Below are positions 1 to 6,281 of a DNA stretch of 7,609 nt, piece by piece; positions within the stretch are counted from its first letter, which is position 1; the number at the start of each line of letters is the position of its first letter. The stretch comes from JAVJPJ01 sp040217295 (GTDB lineage Bacteria > Pseudomonadota > Alphaproteobacteria > Rhodobacterales > Rhodobacteraceae): contig CAYWTM010000146.1 in NCBI GenBank assembly GCA_964460185.1, positions 1 through 7,609 on the forward strand. Direction: 5' to 3'. Position numbers and translations under genes: made by a program. The notes beneath the pieces are model-generated. The model had not been told where the DNA came from. It did not search any database and saw nothing but the letters and a program-made list of their open reading frames with translations.

Positions 1-1
1 A

Positions 2-421
2 CGAACAGGTCAGCGTGCACCCGACTTGGGACGAGATGCACAGCGTGCCGCGATCCGTTTCCGGGATATAGACGACCTCGACCTCGTGACCGCCTGCGAT
101 TCGGACCAGGTATTTCCGGGTGCCGTCGGCCGACACCTCGCGTTTCACGACCTCAGGCACGGCGATGACGAAATGCCGGGCCAGATCCTCCCGGTACGTC
201 TTTGACAGGTTCGTCATCGCGCCGAAATCTCGAACGCCCTTCTGGTAGATCCACTGCCAGATCTGGCCAACCCGCATCCTGGCCTGCTTTTCCGGTGTTC
301 CGGCCGCGATCAGGGCATCGCGCAGCCCGTCGCGCGTGAGGCCGACCAGGTTGATCGGCCCTTCGGGCAACTTGCGCGGGATGGTCAAAACGTCCTGCGT
401 GACAGGGGCGGTCGCGGTCAT
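2..421 (-). CDS. rlmN: RlmN, dual-specificity 23S rRNA/tRNA adenine-C2 methyltransferase (N-terminal part, cut by window edge)
   Basis: Radical-SAM enzyme of the cytoplasm that methylates C2 of A2503 in 23S rRNA and, in characterised members, A37 of some tRNAs, affecting decoding accuracy and ribosome-exit functions. Seen: 140 codons from an ATG at 421, running off the left edge. The N-terminal accessory region contains the family-typical stretch GQIWQWIYQKGVRDF (about residues 52-66), followed by a small domain with VYIPETDRGTLCISSQVGC. C128 matches the conserved N-terminal Cys of the family (E. coli Cys118). C135 and C139 are the first two ligands of the CX3CX2C iron-sulfur motif; the third lies just outside. 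The start is supported by AAGGA about 8 bases upstream. The gene follows the IalB-family gene on the same strand with a 59-base gap and no visible terminator, so the two are probably co-transcribed. The catalytic domain and the second catalytic Cys are not in view. Confidence 0.95.
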   Translation of the reverse strand, partial: MTATAPVTQDVLTIPRKLPEGPINLVGLTRDGLRDALIAAGTPEKQARMRVGQIWQWIYQKGVRDFGAMTNLSKTYREDLARHFVIAVPEVVKREVSADGTRKYLVRIAGGHEVEVVYIPETDRGTLCISSQVGCTLTCS

Positions 422-480
422 GGCTTTATCCTTCGGAGATCCGGCGGACATATAGCCACTTGCCCCCGCAATCAAACCCT

Positions 481-1014
481 TTAGCCCGAACAGCGCGCCT
501 CGGCATCTTCTACCGCAGCGGTGAAACCCAGAAGGGAGAAGGTATCTTGGGTCTGCGTCCCACGGGCCGACCGCGCGGTCAGCACGGCTTCGGCACCGCG
601 TTTCATCGCCGTGATGATGCGCTGATCGTCCTGAGGCGTCGCCGCCCAGGCCATTTCACCTTCGGTAAACAGTTCGAACGTGGTGCCCCCGATCTCCATC
701 GACACGGTCGAGCCACCGGCAAAAGGATAGCCGCCGGTAAACGACACTTCGCCCAGGCGTTCCTGCGAGGGCCAGAAGCTGACGAACATCAGGATCTCGC
801 CCCGGCGCACCGAGACGACGCGCCCGTCGCGCGTGTTGACGGTTTCACGCGGTGTCGAGACCACCCAGCATTGGGTCGGATCATCTTCGACAAAAACGGA
901 CCAATCCGTTTCGGCGTTCACGCGGTTGGTGGATTCCGCGTCCTGCGCCAAACCCATGCCGCCCGATACAGCCAAGACCGTTCCCGCCAGCGCACCGACA
1001 AGCCAGTGTTTCAT
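481..1014 (-). CDS. Secreted IalB-family (invasion-associated locus B) protein, periplasmic
   Basis: Small exported protein of 177 residues. Seen: a classical signal peptide (K2, H3, then a hydrophobic core to about residue 20) with a likely cleavage after G-L-A at residue 23. The mature part begins with acidic/polar residues and carries the family-like start TDWSVFVEDDPTQCWVVS and a conserved-looking FTGGYPFAGGSTVSMEIGG stretch. It has only two cysteines, C49 and C175, near the two ends of the mature domain, which could form a disulfide. The start is supported by GGAGG about 9-10 bases upstream. Known: the family is named after Bartonella IalB, linked there to erythrocyte invasion, but it is widespread in free-living alphaproteobacteria, where its role is unclear; the name should not be read as evidence of pathogenicity. 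It lies just upstream of rlmN on the same strand and opposite the asparaginase gene. Family assignment is from remembered sequence patterns. Confidence 0.85.
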   Translation of the reverse strand: MKHWLVGALAGTVLAVSGGMGLAQDAESTNRVNAETDWSVFVEDDPTQCWVVSTPRETVNTRDGRVVSVRRGEILMFVSFWPSQERLGEVSFTGGYPFAGGSTVSMEIGGTTFELFTEGEMAWAATPQDDQRIITAMKRGAEAVLTARSARGTQTQDTFSLLGFTAAVEDAEARCSG

Positions 1015-1092
1015 GTGTGAGAGCCTCCGCCCTTTGATCTGCCTCTGGTCTGTGCCCGGTTTTTGGTTCAGGTAACGGCAGGGCGACAGACC

Positions 1093-1101
1093 TTATCCAC
1101 A
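1093..1101 (+). promoter_or_regulatory. DnaA-box-like 9-mer in the divergent spacer
   Basis: TTATCCACA matches the classical DnaA-box consensus TTATNCACA exactly. It lies in the 163-base spacer between the divergent IalB-family and asparaginase genes, about 79 bases before each coding start. It is single: I see no second consensus copy, AT-rich unwinding stretch or dnaA/dnaN neighbour, so it does not mark an origin. It could be a DnaA-controlled promoter element or titration site, or chance. Confidence 0.3.
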
Positions 1102-1137
1102 ACAGATTAAAGGAAACTGCCGCGCTGCAAAAGCCCC

Positions 1138-1162
1138 GGTAGCGGAAAATCGCCGGGCTACC
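1138..1162 (+). promoter_or_regulatory. 5'-UTR hairpin abutting the asparaginase ribosome-binding site
   Basis: GGTAGC (1138-1143) and GCTACC (1157-1162) form a perfect 6-bp stem around a 13-base loop. The Shine-Dalgarno AGGAGG starts at the very next base (1163-1168), 9 bases before the ATG at 1178. An alternative, mutually exclusive pairing exists between AGCCCCGG (1132-1139) and CCGGGCT (1153-1159), with one bulged base. Neither stem covers the ribosome-binding site, so an effect on initiation would be by crowding or mRNA stability. Function is unproven. Confidence 0.3.
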
Positions 1163-1177
1163 AGGAGGAAAAAGGCC

Positions 1178-2188
1178 ATGGCACGGCTTGCAGAACGATT
1201 GATCGAGGTCTGGCGCGGGGATTTCTGCGAAAGCGTCCATTTCGGGCATGTGGCGGTGTGGCATGCGGATGCCGGCCTGATCGGGGCGTTCGGCGATGTC
1301 GAGACCGCCATTCTGCCGCGATCTTCGTCCAAGATGATCCAGGCCCTTCCATTGGTGGAAAGCGGCGCAGCGGATGCATTCGGCCTGAGCGAAGCGCAAC
1401 TTGCGCTGGCCTGCGCGTCGCATAACGGCGCCGCCGTCCATACCGACATGGTGCGCGCATGGCTGTCGGGCCTGGGATTGAATGAAACGGCGCTGCGCTG
1501 TGGGCCGCAATGGCCCGATAACCTGCCGGCGCGCGACGGGCTGATCTGCAACCATGCAACCCCCGATCAGTGCCACAACAACTGTTCGGGCAAGCATTCC
1601 GGCTTTCTGACACTGAACAAGCATCTGGGGGGCGGACCAGACTACATCGATATCACCCATCCGGTCCAAAAGGCCGTGCTGGAGGCGTTCGAGGACGTCA
1701 CCGATGACCGCAGCCCCGGCTACGGCATTGACGGCTGTTCCGCGCCGAATTTCGCCAGCAGCCTTGAGGGGCTGGCCCGGGCGATGGCGCAGTTCGCCGC
1801 CGCCGATGCGAGGGACGGGCTTCGGGCCCGGGCCATGGTCCGCCTGCGCAACGCCATGATGGCCCATCCGTTGATGGTTGCGGGCGAAGGGCGTGCCTGC
1901 ACCAGTCTGATGCGGGTGATGAATGGTCGTGCCGCCATCAAGACAGGGGCAGAAGGTGTTTTCATCGCGATCGTGCCGGAGGCCCGCATCGGTGTCGCCC
2001 TGAAGATCGCCGATGGTGCGACCCGCGCATCCGAGGCAGCGATCACACAGCTTTTGTGCGCGATCGGCGTACTCGATCCAGCCGACCCGGTCGCACAAAC
2101 CTATATGACAGGCCCGATCCGCAACCGGCGCGAGATTGTCACCGGGCAGTACAGGATCGCGGGGCCGCTGGCGGCCTGGCGGGTCTGA
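1178..2188 (+). CDS. Class-3 (Rhizobium etli ReAV-type, asparaginase II family) L-asparaginase
   Basis: Predicted to hydrolyse L-asparagine to aspartate and ammonia in the cytosol; no signal peptide is visible. The family (PF06089) is unrelated to the E. coli-type AnsA/AnsB threonine enzymes and resembles serine beta-lactamase folds. Seen, in 336 residues of full family length: the S-x-x-K tandem S49/K52 in RSSSK; S81 in C-A-S-H-N-G; the metal-site segment CHNNCSGKHSG with C132, C136 and K139; C187 in GIDGCSAPNF; and K255 in K-T-G-A-E-G. In ReAV the catalytic Ser/Lys pairs and a zinc site made by two cysteines and a lysine are known, and every counterpart appears present here, so the protein is probably active. 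The ATG at 1178 has AGGAGG nine bases upstream. It is the only plus-strand gene; its TGA lies 3 bases from the stop of the convergent kinase gene. It has no aspartase or transporter partner in view. Confidence 0.93.
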   Translation: MARLAERLIEVWRGDFCESVHFGHVAVWHADAGLIGAFGDVETAILPRSSSKMIQALPLVESGAADAFGLSEAQLALACASHNGAAVHTDMVRAWLSGLGLNETALRCGPQWPDNLPARDGLICNHATPDQCHNNCSGKHSGFLTLNKHLGGGPDYIDITHPVQKAVLEAFEDVTDDRSPGYGIDGCSAPNFASSLEGLARAMAQFAAADARDGLRARAMVRLRNAMMAHPLMVAGEGRACTSLMRVMNGRAAIKTGAEGVFIAIVPEARIGVALKIADGATRASEAAITQLLCAIGVLDPADPVAQTYMTGPIRNRREIVTGQYRIAGPLAAWRV

Positions 2189-2191
2189 ACC

Positions 2192-4417
2192 CTAGACCAA
2201 GGGCGCCCCGCCGGATGGCGCGAAAGCCCCGATCAATCGGTGAAGGTCTATCTTTTTCAGGGGCTTGGTCATGTATTCATCGATGCCGGCGGCAAGGATC
2301 CTGTCCCGGTCTTCCGCCATGGCATGGGCCGTCATCGCAACGATGGGGACCTTTGGCAAACCCTGCTCGACCTCCCAGGCACGGATGGTGCGGGCCGCTT
2401 CGATGCCATCCATCTCGGGCATCGAGATGTCGGTGAACAGGATATCGGGCTGTTCGCGCTTGTATGCCTCCACCAGCTCGCGCCCGTTTTCCACCAGCCG
2501 CAGATCAAGATCCAGCGACTTGAGCATGGTGCGGAACACCAACTGGTTGGTCTTGTTGTCCTCGGCCGCCAATAGCCGAAGTCCCCCGGTGCCGGCGGGG
2601 GCGGCGCCTGGCAGAGACGTTTTGCCCGGTGGCTTTGGCTTTGCCCCCGGCACGGCATCCGCCGGTGCCGGGGCCACTCGATCGCTTGATCCGGCACCAG
2701 CGATTTCGGGGCGCGCGAAGGTGCGCATCAATGCGGCCCGCAACGCGGCGAGGCCGGCGGACGCGGGCACCGGCGTCGGACCATCGGGACCCGGATCGGC
2801 ACGGTCATCGATCGCGAGAACCGGGCCCTGATAGCCCGAGTCGCGTAGTCGCCTGAACAGATCGGCGCCATCGGAACCGGTTTGCGTGATCAACACCGAA
2901 TCCGCAGATTCGAGATCGGCCGCATCCAAATCCTGCACTTCGGACACCTGCGCACGCAGGCGGATCAGATGCGTCTCGATCGCCTCGGGCAGGGGTCGGC
3001 CTGTATTGATGACACAGATCCGGTTGCGGTCGGATGGCAGCGGCGCGACGGGATCGGCCCGGGCATCGGGATCGGCCTCGAGCACGATGGAAAACCCGAA
3101 GGCAGACCCGACACCGGGTTCGGAATCAAGCCAGACCTCGCCATCCATCAGATGGACAAGTTCCCGGGTTATGGCCAGGCCCAGGCCGGTGCCATCGTGA
3201 CGGCGATTTGCCTGATCCTCGACCTGGTTGAATTCGCCGAAGATATGGGCCTGCATGGCAGGCGGAATACCGATGCCCGTGTCTTGAACCACAACGCGCA
3301 AGGGCACCCAATCGCCGGAATAATCCGGCGGTTCACCCACCACATGAACGGTGACATGGCCTTTTTGGGTGAACTTGACCGCGTTGCCGATGAGGTTGGT
3401 CAGGATCTGCCTGATCCGCCCCGGATCGCCGATCATGCGGTCGGGCAGAAAGATGTCGTAATCCAGCCGTAGCTCGAGATCCTTGCCCTGAACGGAGGGT
3501 CGCAGCAGCTGAAAGATCTCATGAACCATCTTGGTCAGGTCAAAGCTTTCGGGGTGCAGAACCAGCTTTCCGGCATTGATCTTGGAATAGTCCAGCACCT
3601 CGTTGATGATGACCAGAAGCGCCTCGCCGGAATTGCGGATCGTGTCTGCATAAATGCGCTGTTCTTCGGTCAGATCCGTTTCGCACAACAGATCGGCCAT
3701 CGACACGACCCCGTTCATGGGTGTCCGGATCTCGTGGCTCATATTGGCGAGAAAGGCGGATTTCGCGCGCGCGGCCGCCTCGGCCTCATCGCGGGCGATG
3801 CTCAGGTCTGCCTCGCGCTTGAGCGTTGCGGTGATATCGAGAGCGATGGAAACCGTGTCCCCCTGCGGTGACCGTTTGTCGAGCAGGCGCACGAAAGCCC
3901 CGTTCCAAAGCTTGATATCGACCTGCGGGATATTGGGCATTTCCCATCGCGCGATCATGCGGTCGATCCAGTCGTCGGGGGATTCGCCCTGAAGATCGAC
4001 CAGCCCTTCTTCGGTGGCGATGCGCAAAATCGCCTCGTAGCTGGCGCCAGGCGCGACATCGACGACACCATCGAAGGCAGCCAGAAAGGCCGGGTTCGCG
4101 GTGACCAGGCGCCAGTCGCGGTCAAAGATCGAGAATCCGTCATCGACGGCCGTCACGGCATCCCAAAGCCGCCTTTCGGCTTCGTCGGCCTTTTCAGTGG
4201 CCACCTCCAAGGCGGCCTTGGCCTGGGTGGACTGACCGACCAGGACCTGGTTTTCCTGACGCTGTTCTATGACCTGGTGGGATAAGGCGTTGGCATGTTC
4301 GGCCAGCTTGCGGTTGGCGGTATACAGCTCTTCCGAGCGTTGTGCCAAAAGACGTTCAGCCTGCAACCGGGCCCGGCGTTCCCGCGCCAGCCGTTCGTCA
4401 ATGCCGCTGAAACTCAT
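2192..4417 (-). CDS. Soluble PAS hybrid sensor histidine kinase with pseudo-receiver and C-terminal receiver
   Basis: Two-component hybrid kinase of 741 residues with no membrane segment, so a cytosolic signal is expected. Seen, in order: an Arg/Glu/Gln-rich coiled coil (1-82); a PAS domain (about 83-195, with VDDGFSIFDRDWRLVTANPAF); HisKA with phospho-acceptor H228 in SHEIRTPMNG; HATPase_c with N box N341/N345, G1 DTGIGI (379-384), F box near 393 and G2 GTGLGLAI (409-416); a degenerate receiver-like segment (about 466-568); an Ala/Pro-rich linker (about 570-610); and a canonical receiver (about 613-735) with D620, phospho-acceptor D663, T696 and K718. The frame is open further upstream to 4582, but that would overlap the thiolase. 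The MSFSGIDERLARERR start at 4417 fits the usual beginning of such coiled-coil kinases, although its own ribosome-binding site is weak (GAAGG about 12 bases away). No Hpt or partner regulator is nearby; output is unknown. Confidence 0.92.
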   Translation of the reverse strand: MSFSGIDERLARERRARLQAERLLAQRSEELYTANRKLAEHANALSHQVIEQRQENQVLVGQSTQAKAALEVATEKADEAERRLWDAVTAVDDGFSIFDRDWRLVTANPAFLAAFDGVVDVAPGASYEAILRIATEEGLVDLQGESPDDWIDRMIARWEMPNIPQVDIKLWNGAFVRLLDKRSPQGDTVSIALDITATLKREADLSIARDEAEAAARAKSAFLANMSHEIRTPMNGVVSMADLLCETDLTEEQRIYADTIRNSGEALLVIINEVLDYSKINAGKLVLHPESFDLTKMVHEIFQLLRPSVQGKDLELRLDYDIFLPDRMIGDPGRIRQILTNLIGNAVKFTQKGHVTVHVVGEPPDYSGDWVPLRVVVQDTGIGIPPAMQAHIFGEFNQVEDQANRRHDGTGLGLAITRELVHLMDGEVWLDSEPGVGSAFGFSIVLEADPDARADPVAPLPSDRNRICVINTGRPLPEAIETHLIRLRAQVSEVQDLDAADLESADSVLITQTGSDGADLFRRLRDSGYQGPVLAIDDRADPGPDGPTPVPASAGLAALRAALMRTFARPEIAGAGSSDRVAPAPADAVPGAKPKPPGKTSLPGAAPAGTGGLRLLAAEDNKTNQLVFRTMLKSLDLDLRLVENGRELVEAYKREQPDILFTDISMPEMDGIEAARTIRAWEVEQGLPKVPIVAMTAHAMAEDRDRILAAGIDEYMTKPLKKIDLHRLIGAFAPSGGAPLV

Positions 4418-4437
4418 CCTGACTGCCTTCGCCCGGC

Positions 4438-4471
4438 CGCTGCCATGTTGTCCTTGGGCGAACATGGCGCG
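4438..4471 (-). promoter_or_regulatory. Leader hairpin before the kinase gene, with SD-like loop and overlapping 10-codon frame
   Basis: On the minus strand the arms CGCGCCATGTT and AACATGGCAGCG pair over 11 bp with one bulged base, around the 11-base loop CGCCCAAGGAC. The loop holds AAGGA. An ATG in the 3' arm (4446) opens a 10-codon frame (MAAAGRRQSG) whose TGA (4416-4414) overlaps the kinase ATG (4417) as ATGA. The ATG in the 5' arm (4465) is in frame with the kinase and would add 16 residues. The structure could control translation of the kinase by coupling, or serve as a weak terminator for the thiolase transcript; no U tract follows. The pairing is seen; the role is inferred. Confidence 0.35.
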
Positions 4472-4499
4472 ACAGGCTGAAGATGCAGTTAATCCCGAG

Positions 4500-4525
4500 G
4501 CGGCACGGTCAAACCCGGATGCCGC
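4500..4525 (-). terminator. Possible hairpin terminator or 3' stabiliser after the thiolase gene
   Basis: GCGGCA and TGCCGC form a perfect 6-bp stem with a 14-base loop, beginning 8 bases after the thiolase stop codon. There is no U-rich tail, so it is not a textbook intrinsic terminator. It could stabilise the 3' end of the transcript or help Rho-dependent termination. In GC-rich DNA such a stem can also arise by chance. Confidence 0.3.
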
Positions 4526-4533
4526 GCCCCAAG

Positions 4534-5709
4534 TCAGATGCGTTCGATCGCAAGGGCAATTCCCTGACCGCCACCGATGCACATGGTGATCAGGGCCTTT
4601 TTGCCGCCGATGCGTTCCAGTTCATACAACGCCTTGACCGTGATGATCGCCCCCGTTGCACCGACCGGATGGCCAAGCGCGATCGCGCCGCCATTGGGGT
4701 TCACCCGCGACGGATCAAGACCAAGCCCCTTGTTCACGGCAAGCGCCTGGGCGGCGAACGCCTCGTTCGATTCGATGACGTCGAAATCGCCGATCTCCAG
4801 GCCGGTGCGGTCCAGCAGGTTCTGAACGGCAGGCACAGGGCCGATCCCCATCACCTCGGGGCGGACGCCGGCATGGGCATACCCGATGATCCGGGCACGC
4901 GGCGTCAGGCCTGCGGCCGCTGCCGCATCGGCACGGGCCAGCACAACCGCCGCAGCCCCATCGTTGATGCCCGAGGCATTGCCCGCCGTGACCGTGCCAT
5001 CCTTCTGGAACACGGTTTTCAGGCCCGCCAACGCCTCGGCGGTCGTGCCCTTGGGGTGTTCATCGGTGTCGAAGGCCACCACATCGCGTTTCACGCGCAC
5101 CTCGACCGGCACGATCTGATCCTTGAACCGACCCTCGGCAATCGCCTTGGCGGCACGTTGCTGGCTTTCCAGGGCAAACGCATCCTGGTCGGCGCGGCTG
5201 ATCTGATGTTCGGCGGCCACGTTTTCGGCCGTCACGCCCATGTGGCCGGTCCCAAAGGGGCAGTGCAGCGCACCGATCATCATGTCGATGGCGCGGGTAT
5301 CGCCCATCTTTTGCCCCCACCGGGCGGCGGGCAGGATGTGGGGGCCACGGCTCATGGTTTCGGCCCCGCCAGCGAGACCGTAATCCGCGTCACCCATGGC
5401 CAGCGACTGAATGACCGAGACGATGGCCTGAACGCCCGACCCGCACAGCCGGTTGACGTTCATCGCGGGAACCGTATCGGGCACGCCGGCATCGATCGCG
5501 GCAATGCGGCTGAGATACATGTCGCGGGGTTCGGTGTTGATGACATGGCCAAAGACCACATGGCCGATCTGTGCGCCTTCGACGCCAGCGCGATCCAGCG
5601 CCGCCCTGGCTGCGATGGCACCCAGGTCGGCAGGCGGCATTCCCGCCAGCGATCCGCCAAACGTGCCTATTGCTGTCCGCGCACCGGACAGAATCACGAT
5701 CTCTTCCAT
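4534..5709 (-). CDS. bktB: BktB-like beta-ketothiolase / acetyl-CoA C-acyltransferase
   Basis: Cytosolic thiolase of 391 residues, the usual length. It catalyses reversible CoA-dependent cleavage of 3-ketoacyl-CoA, or condensation of two acyl-CoAs. Seen: active-site C89 in NRLCGSG; the N-E-A-F motif with N315; catalytic H347 in LGHPVGATGA; and C377 in the C-terminal MCIGGGQG signature, so the full Cys/His/Cys set is present. The segments RTAIGTFGGSL, VFGHVINTEPRDMYLSR, GVTAENVA and FDTDEH resemble Ralstonia BktB more than PhaA, suggesting activity on C4-C5 or somewhat longer ketoacyl-CoAs, in fatty-acid or amino-acid breakdown or in polyhydroxyalkanoate precursor supply. Start at 5709 is supported by GAGGGAGGG a few bases upstream. 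A MarR gene lies 67 bases upstream on the same strand. No reductase (phaB), synthase (phaC) or fadB-like partner is in view, so the pathway is undetermined; the gene symbol rests on resemblance. Confidence 0.9.
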   Translation of the reverse strand: MEEIVILSGARTAIGTFGGSLAGMPPADLGAIAARAALDRAGVEGAQIGHVVFGHVINTEPRDMYLSRIAAIDAGVPDTVPAMNVNRLCGSGVQAIVSVIQSLAMGDADYGLAGGAETMSRGPHILPAARWGQKMGDTRAIDMMIGALHCPFGTGHMGVTAENVAAEHQISRADQDAFALESQQRAAKAIAEGRFKDQIVPVEVRVKRDVVAFDTDEHPKGTTAEALAGLKTVFQKDGTVTAGNASGINDGAAAVVLARADAAAAAGLTPRARIIGYAHAGVRPEVMGIGPVPAVQNLLDRTGLEIGDFDVIESNEAFAAQALAVNKGLGLDPSRVNPNGGAIALGHPVGATGAIITVKALYELERIGGKKALITMCIGGGQGIALAIERI

Positions 5710-5736
5710 CTCAAACCCTCCCTCTTGCCGTTTCGC

Positions 5737-5753
5737 CCAATAGGGCCGATTGG
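5737..5753 (-). promoter_or_regulatory. 17-bp inverted repeat upstream of the thiolase: candidate operator
   Basis: CCAATAGGGCCGATTGG has perfect 5-bp arms (CCAAT/ATTGG) around 7 bases. It is 27 bases upstream of the thiolase ATG, between marR and the thiolase. Its size and symmetry suit a dimeric winged-helix regulator such as MarR. A second overlapping inverted repeat, GGGCC-GATT-GGCCC (5743-5756), could instead form a small hairpin in the marR 3' end. No promoter could be recognised beside it. Confidence 0.25.
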
Positions 5754-5776
5754 CCCCCGGCGCGGCCAGTGTAACG

Positions 5777-6214
5777 TCACGTCTTTGGCGATGTCGCCGT
5801 CAACTTTTCGATCGCGGTCAGGACAAAATCGGCCTCCCCGCCCAGACGAGACAAAAGCTCCTGCTGGAAAGCCTGCGCTTCCTTGGCCAGTTCGGCCATC
5901 ATCGCCTCGCCCTTCGGGGTAAGGGCCAGAACCACCAACCGGCGATCGGTGTCGCTGGCGCGTTTGGTGATGACGCCCGCGTCTTCCAGCCGGGTGGCCG
6001 CGCGCGACACCTTGGATTTGTCCATGTCGACGCGGGCGTGAATTTCGCGGACCGACACCTCGGCCTCCTGGCTCAGATGGGCCATCACCCGCCATTCGGC
6101 GCGCGAAAGGCCGAAACGGCCCTGATACACATGCGCAAACTCGCGGCTCAGACGCCCGGCAAGAACCGAGACGCGATAGGGTAGAAAACCATCCAGAACA
6201 AAAGGATCCGTCAT
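5777..6214 (-). CDS. MarR-family winged-helix transcriptional regulator
   Basis: A 145-residue dimeric DNA-binding regulator, typical family length. Seen: N-terminal helices (about 1-35) for dimerisation; the winged helix-turn-helix (about 36-100) with LSRAEWRVMAHL, the recognition-helix region KSKVSRAATRLEDAG (66-80) and the wing with D88-T-D-R-R before LVVLALTPKGE; and a C-terminal dimerisation helix with MMAELAKEAQAFQQELLSRL. MarR proteins usually repress nearby genes and release DNA on binding small, often aromatic or acyl, ligands or on oxidation. No cysteine is present, which argues against a redox-cysteine mechanism. The frame is open upstream to 6460, but that would lie inside serA; the ATG at 6214 gives the standard N terminus, though its ribosome-binding site is weak (GGCGG). 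It is followed by the thiolase after 67 bases, which makes the thiolase a candidate target; the ligand cannot be told. Confidence 0.9.
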   Translation of the reverse strand: MTDPFVLDGFLPYRVSVLAGRLSREFAHVYQGRFGLSRAEWRVMAHLSQEAEVSVREIHARVDMDKSKVSRAATRLEDAGVITKRASDTDRRLVVLALTPKGEAMMAELAKEAQAFQQELLSRLGGEADFVLTAIEKLTATSPKT

Positions 6215-6281
6215 CAGAGCCGCCACAGTCGTTGCAGAAGCATCAATCTGGCGCGAAACGGAGTGGCGCGCAAGGACGCTT

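Noticed and set aside
422..480. Terminator between the IalB-family gene and rlmN
   Set aside because: No stable inverted repeat in the 59 bases; only the rlmN ribosome-binding site is visible.
460..1020. Plus-strand open frame antisense to the IalB-family gene
   Set aside because: No ribosome-binding site or recognisable domain; the minus-strand frame has a signal peptide, a good Shine-Dalgarno sequence and family motifs.
1015..1177. Sigma-70-type promoters in the divergent spacer
   Set aside because: I could not find a -35/-10 pair with acceptable spacing on either strand (for example TTGGTT at 1063 has no -10 partner). Promoters must exist here, but I cannot place them.
881..2098. Long minus-strand open frame (405 codons) antisense to the asparaginase
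   Set aside because: It spans the divergent spacer and overlaps both the asparaginase and the IalB gene start. The translation is low in complexity and resembles no family, whereas the plus-strand asparaginase has all its active-site residues.
2882..3472. Plus-strand open frames inside the kinase gene (also 2265-2831 and 3521-3871)
   Set aside because: All are complements of the HATPase, receiver or HisKA coding sequence, whose motifs are intact on the minus strand.
4418..4582. Longer kinase start at 4582
   Set aside because: It would overlap the thiolase 3' end, and the added 55 residues (Cys-, Arg- and Gly-rich) do not look like coding sequence; the coiled coil begins naturally after 4417.
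4483..5922. Long plus-strand open frame (479 codons) across the thiolase
   Set aside because: It lies entirely antisense to the well-supported thiolase and part of marR. Its product is rich in Arg, Gly and His with no recognisable domain, as expected from the complement of GC-rich codons.
6232..6270. Possible operator or repeats upstream of marR (TTG-N9-CAA at 6232-6246; TGGCGCG at 6249-6255 and 6264-6270)
   Set aside because: The inverted repeat has only 3 matching positions per arm, and the 7-base direct repeat is common in such GC-rich DNA; not enough to call a site.
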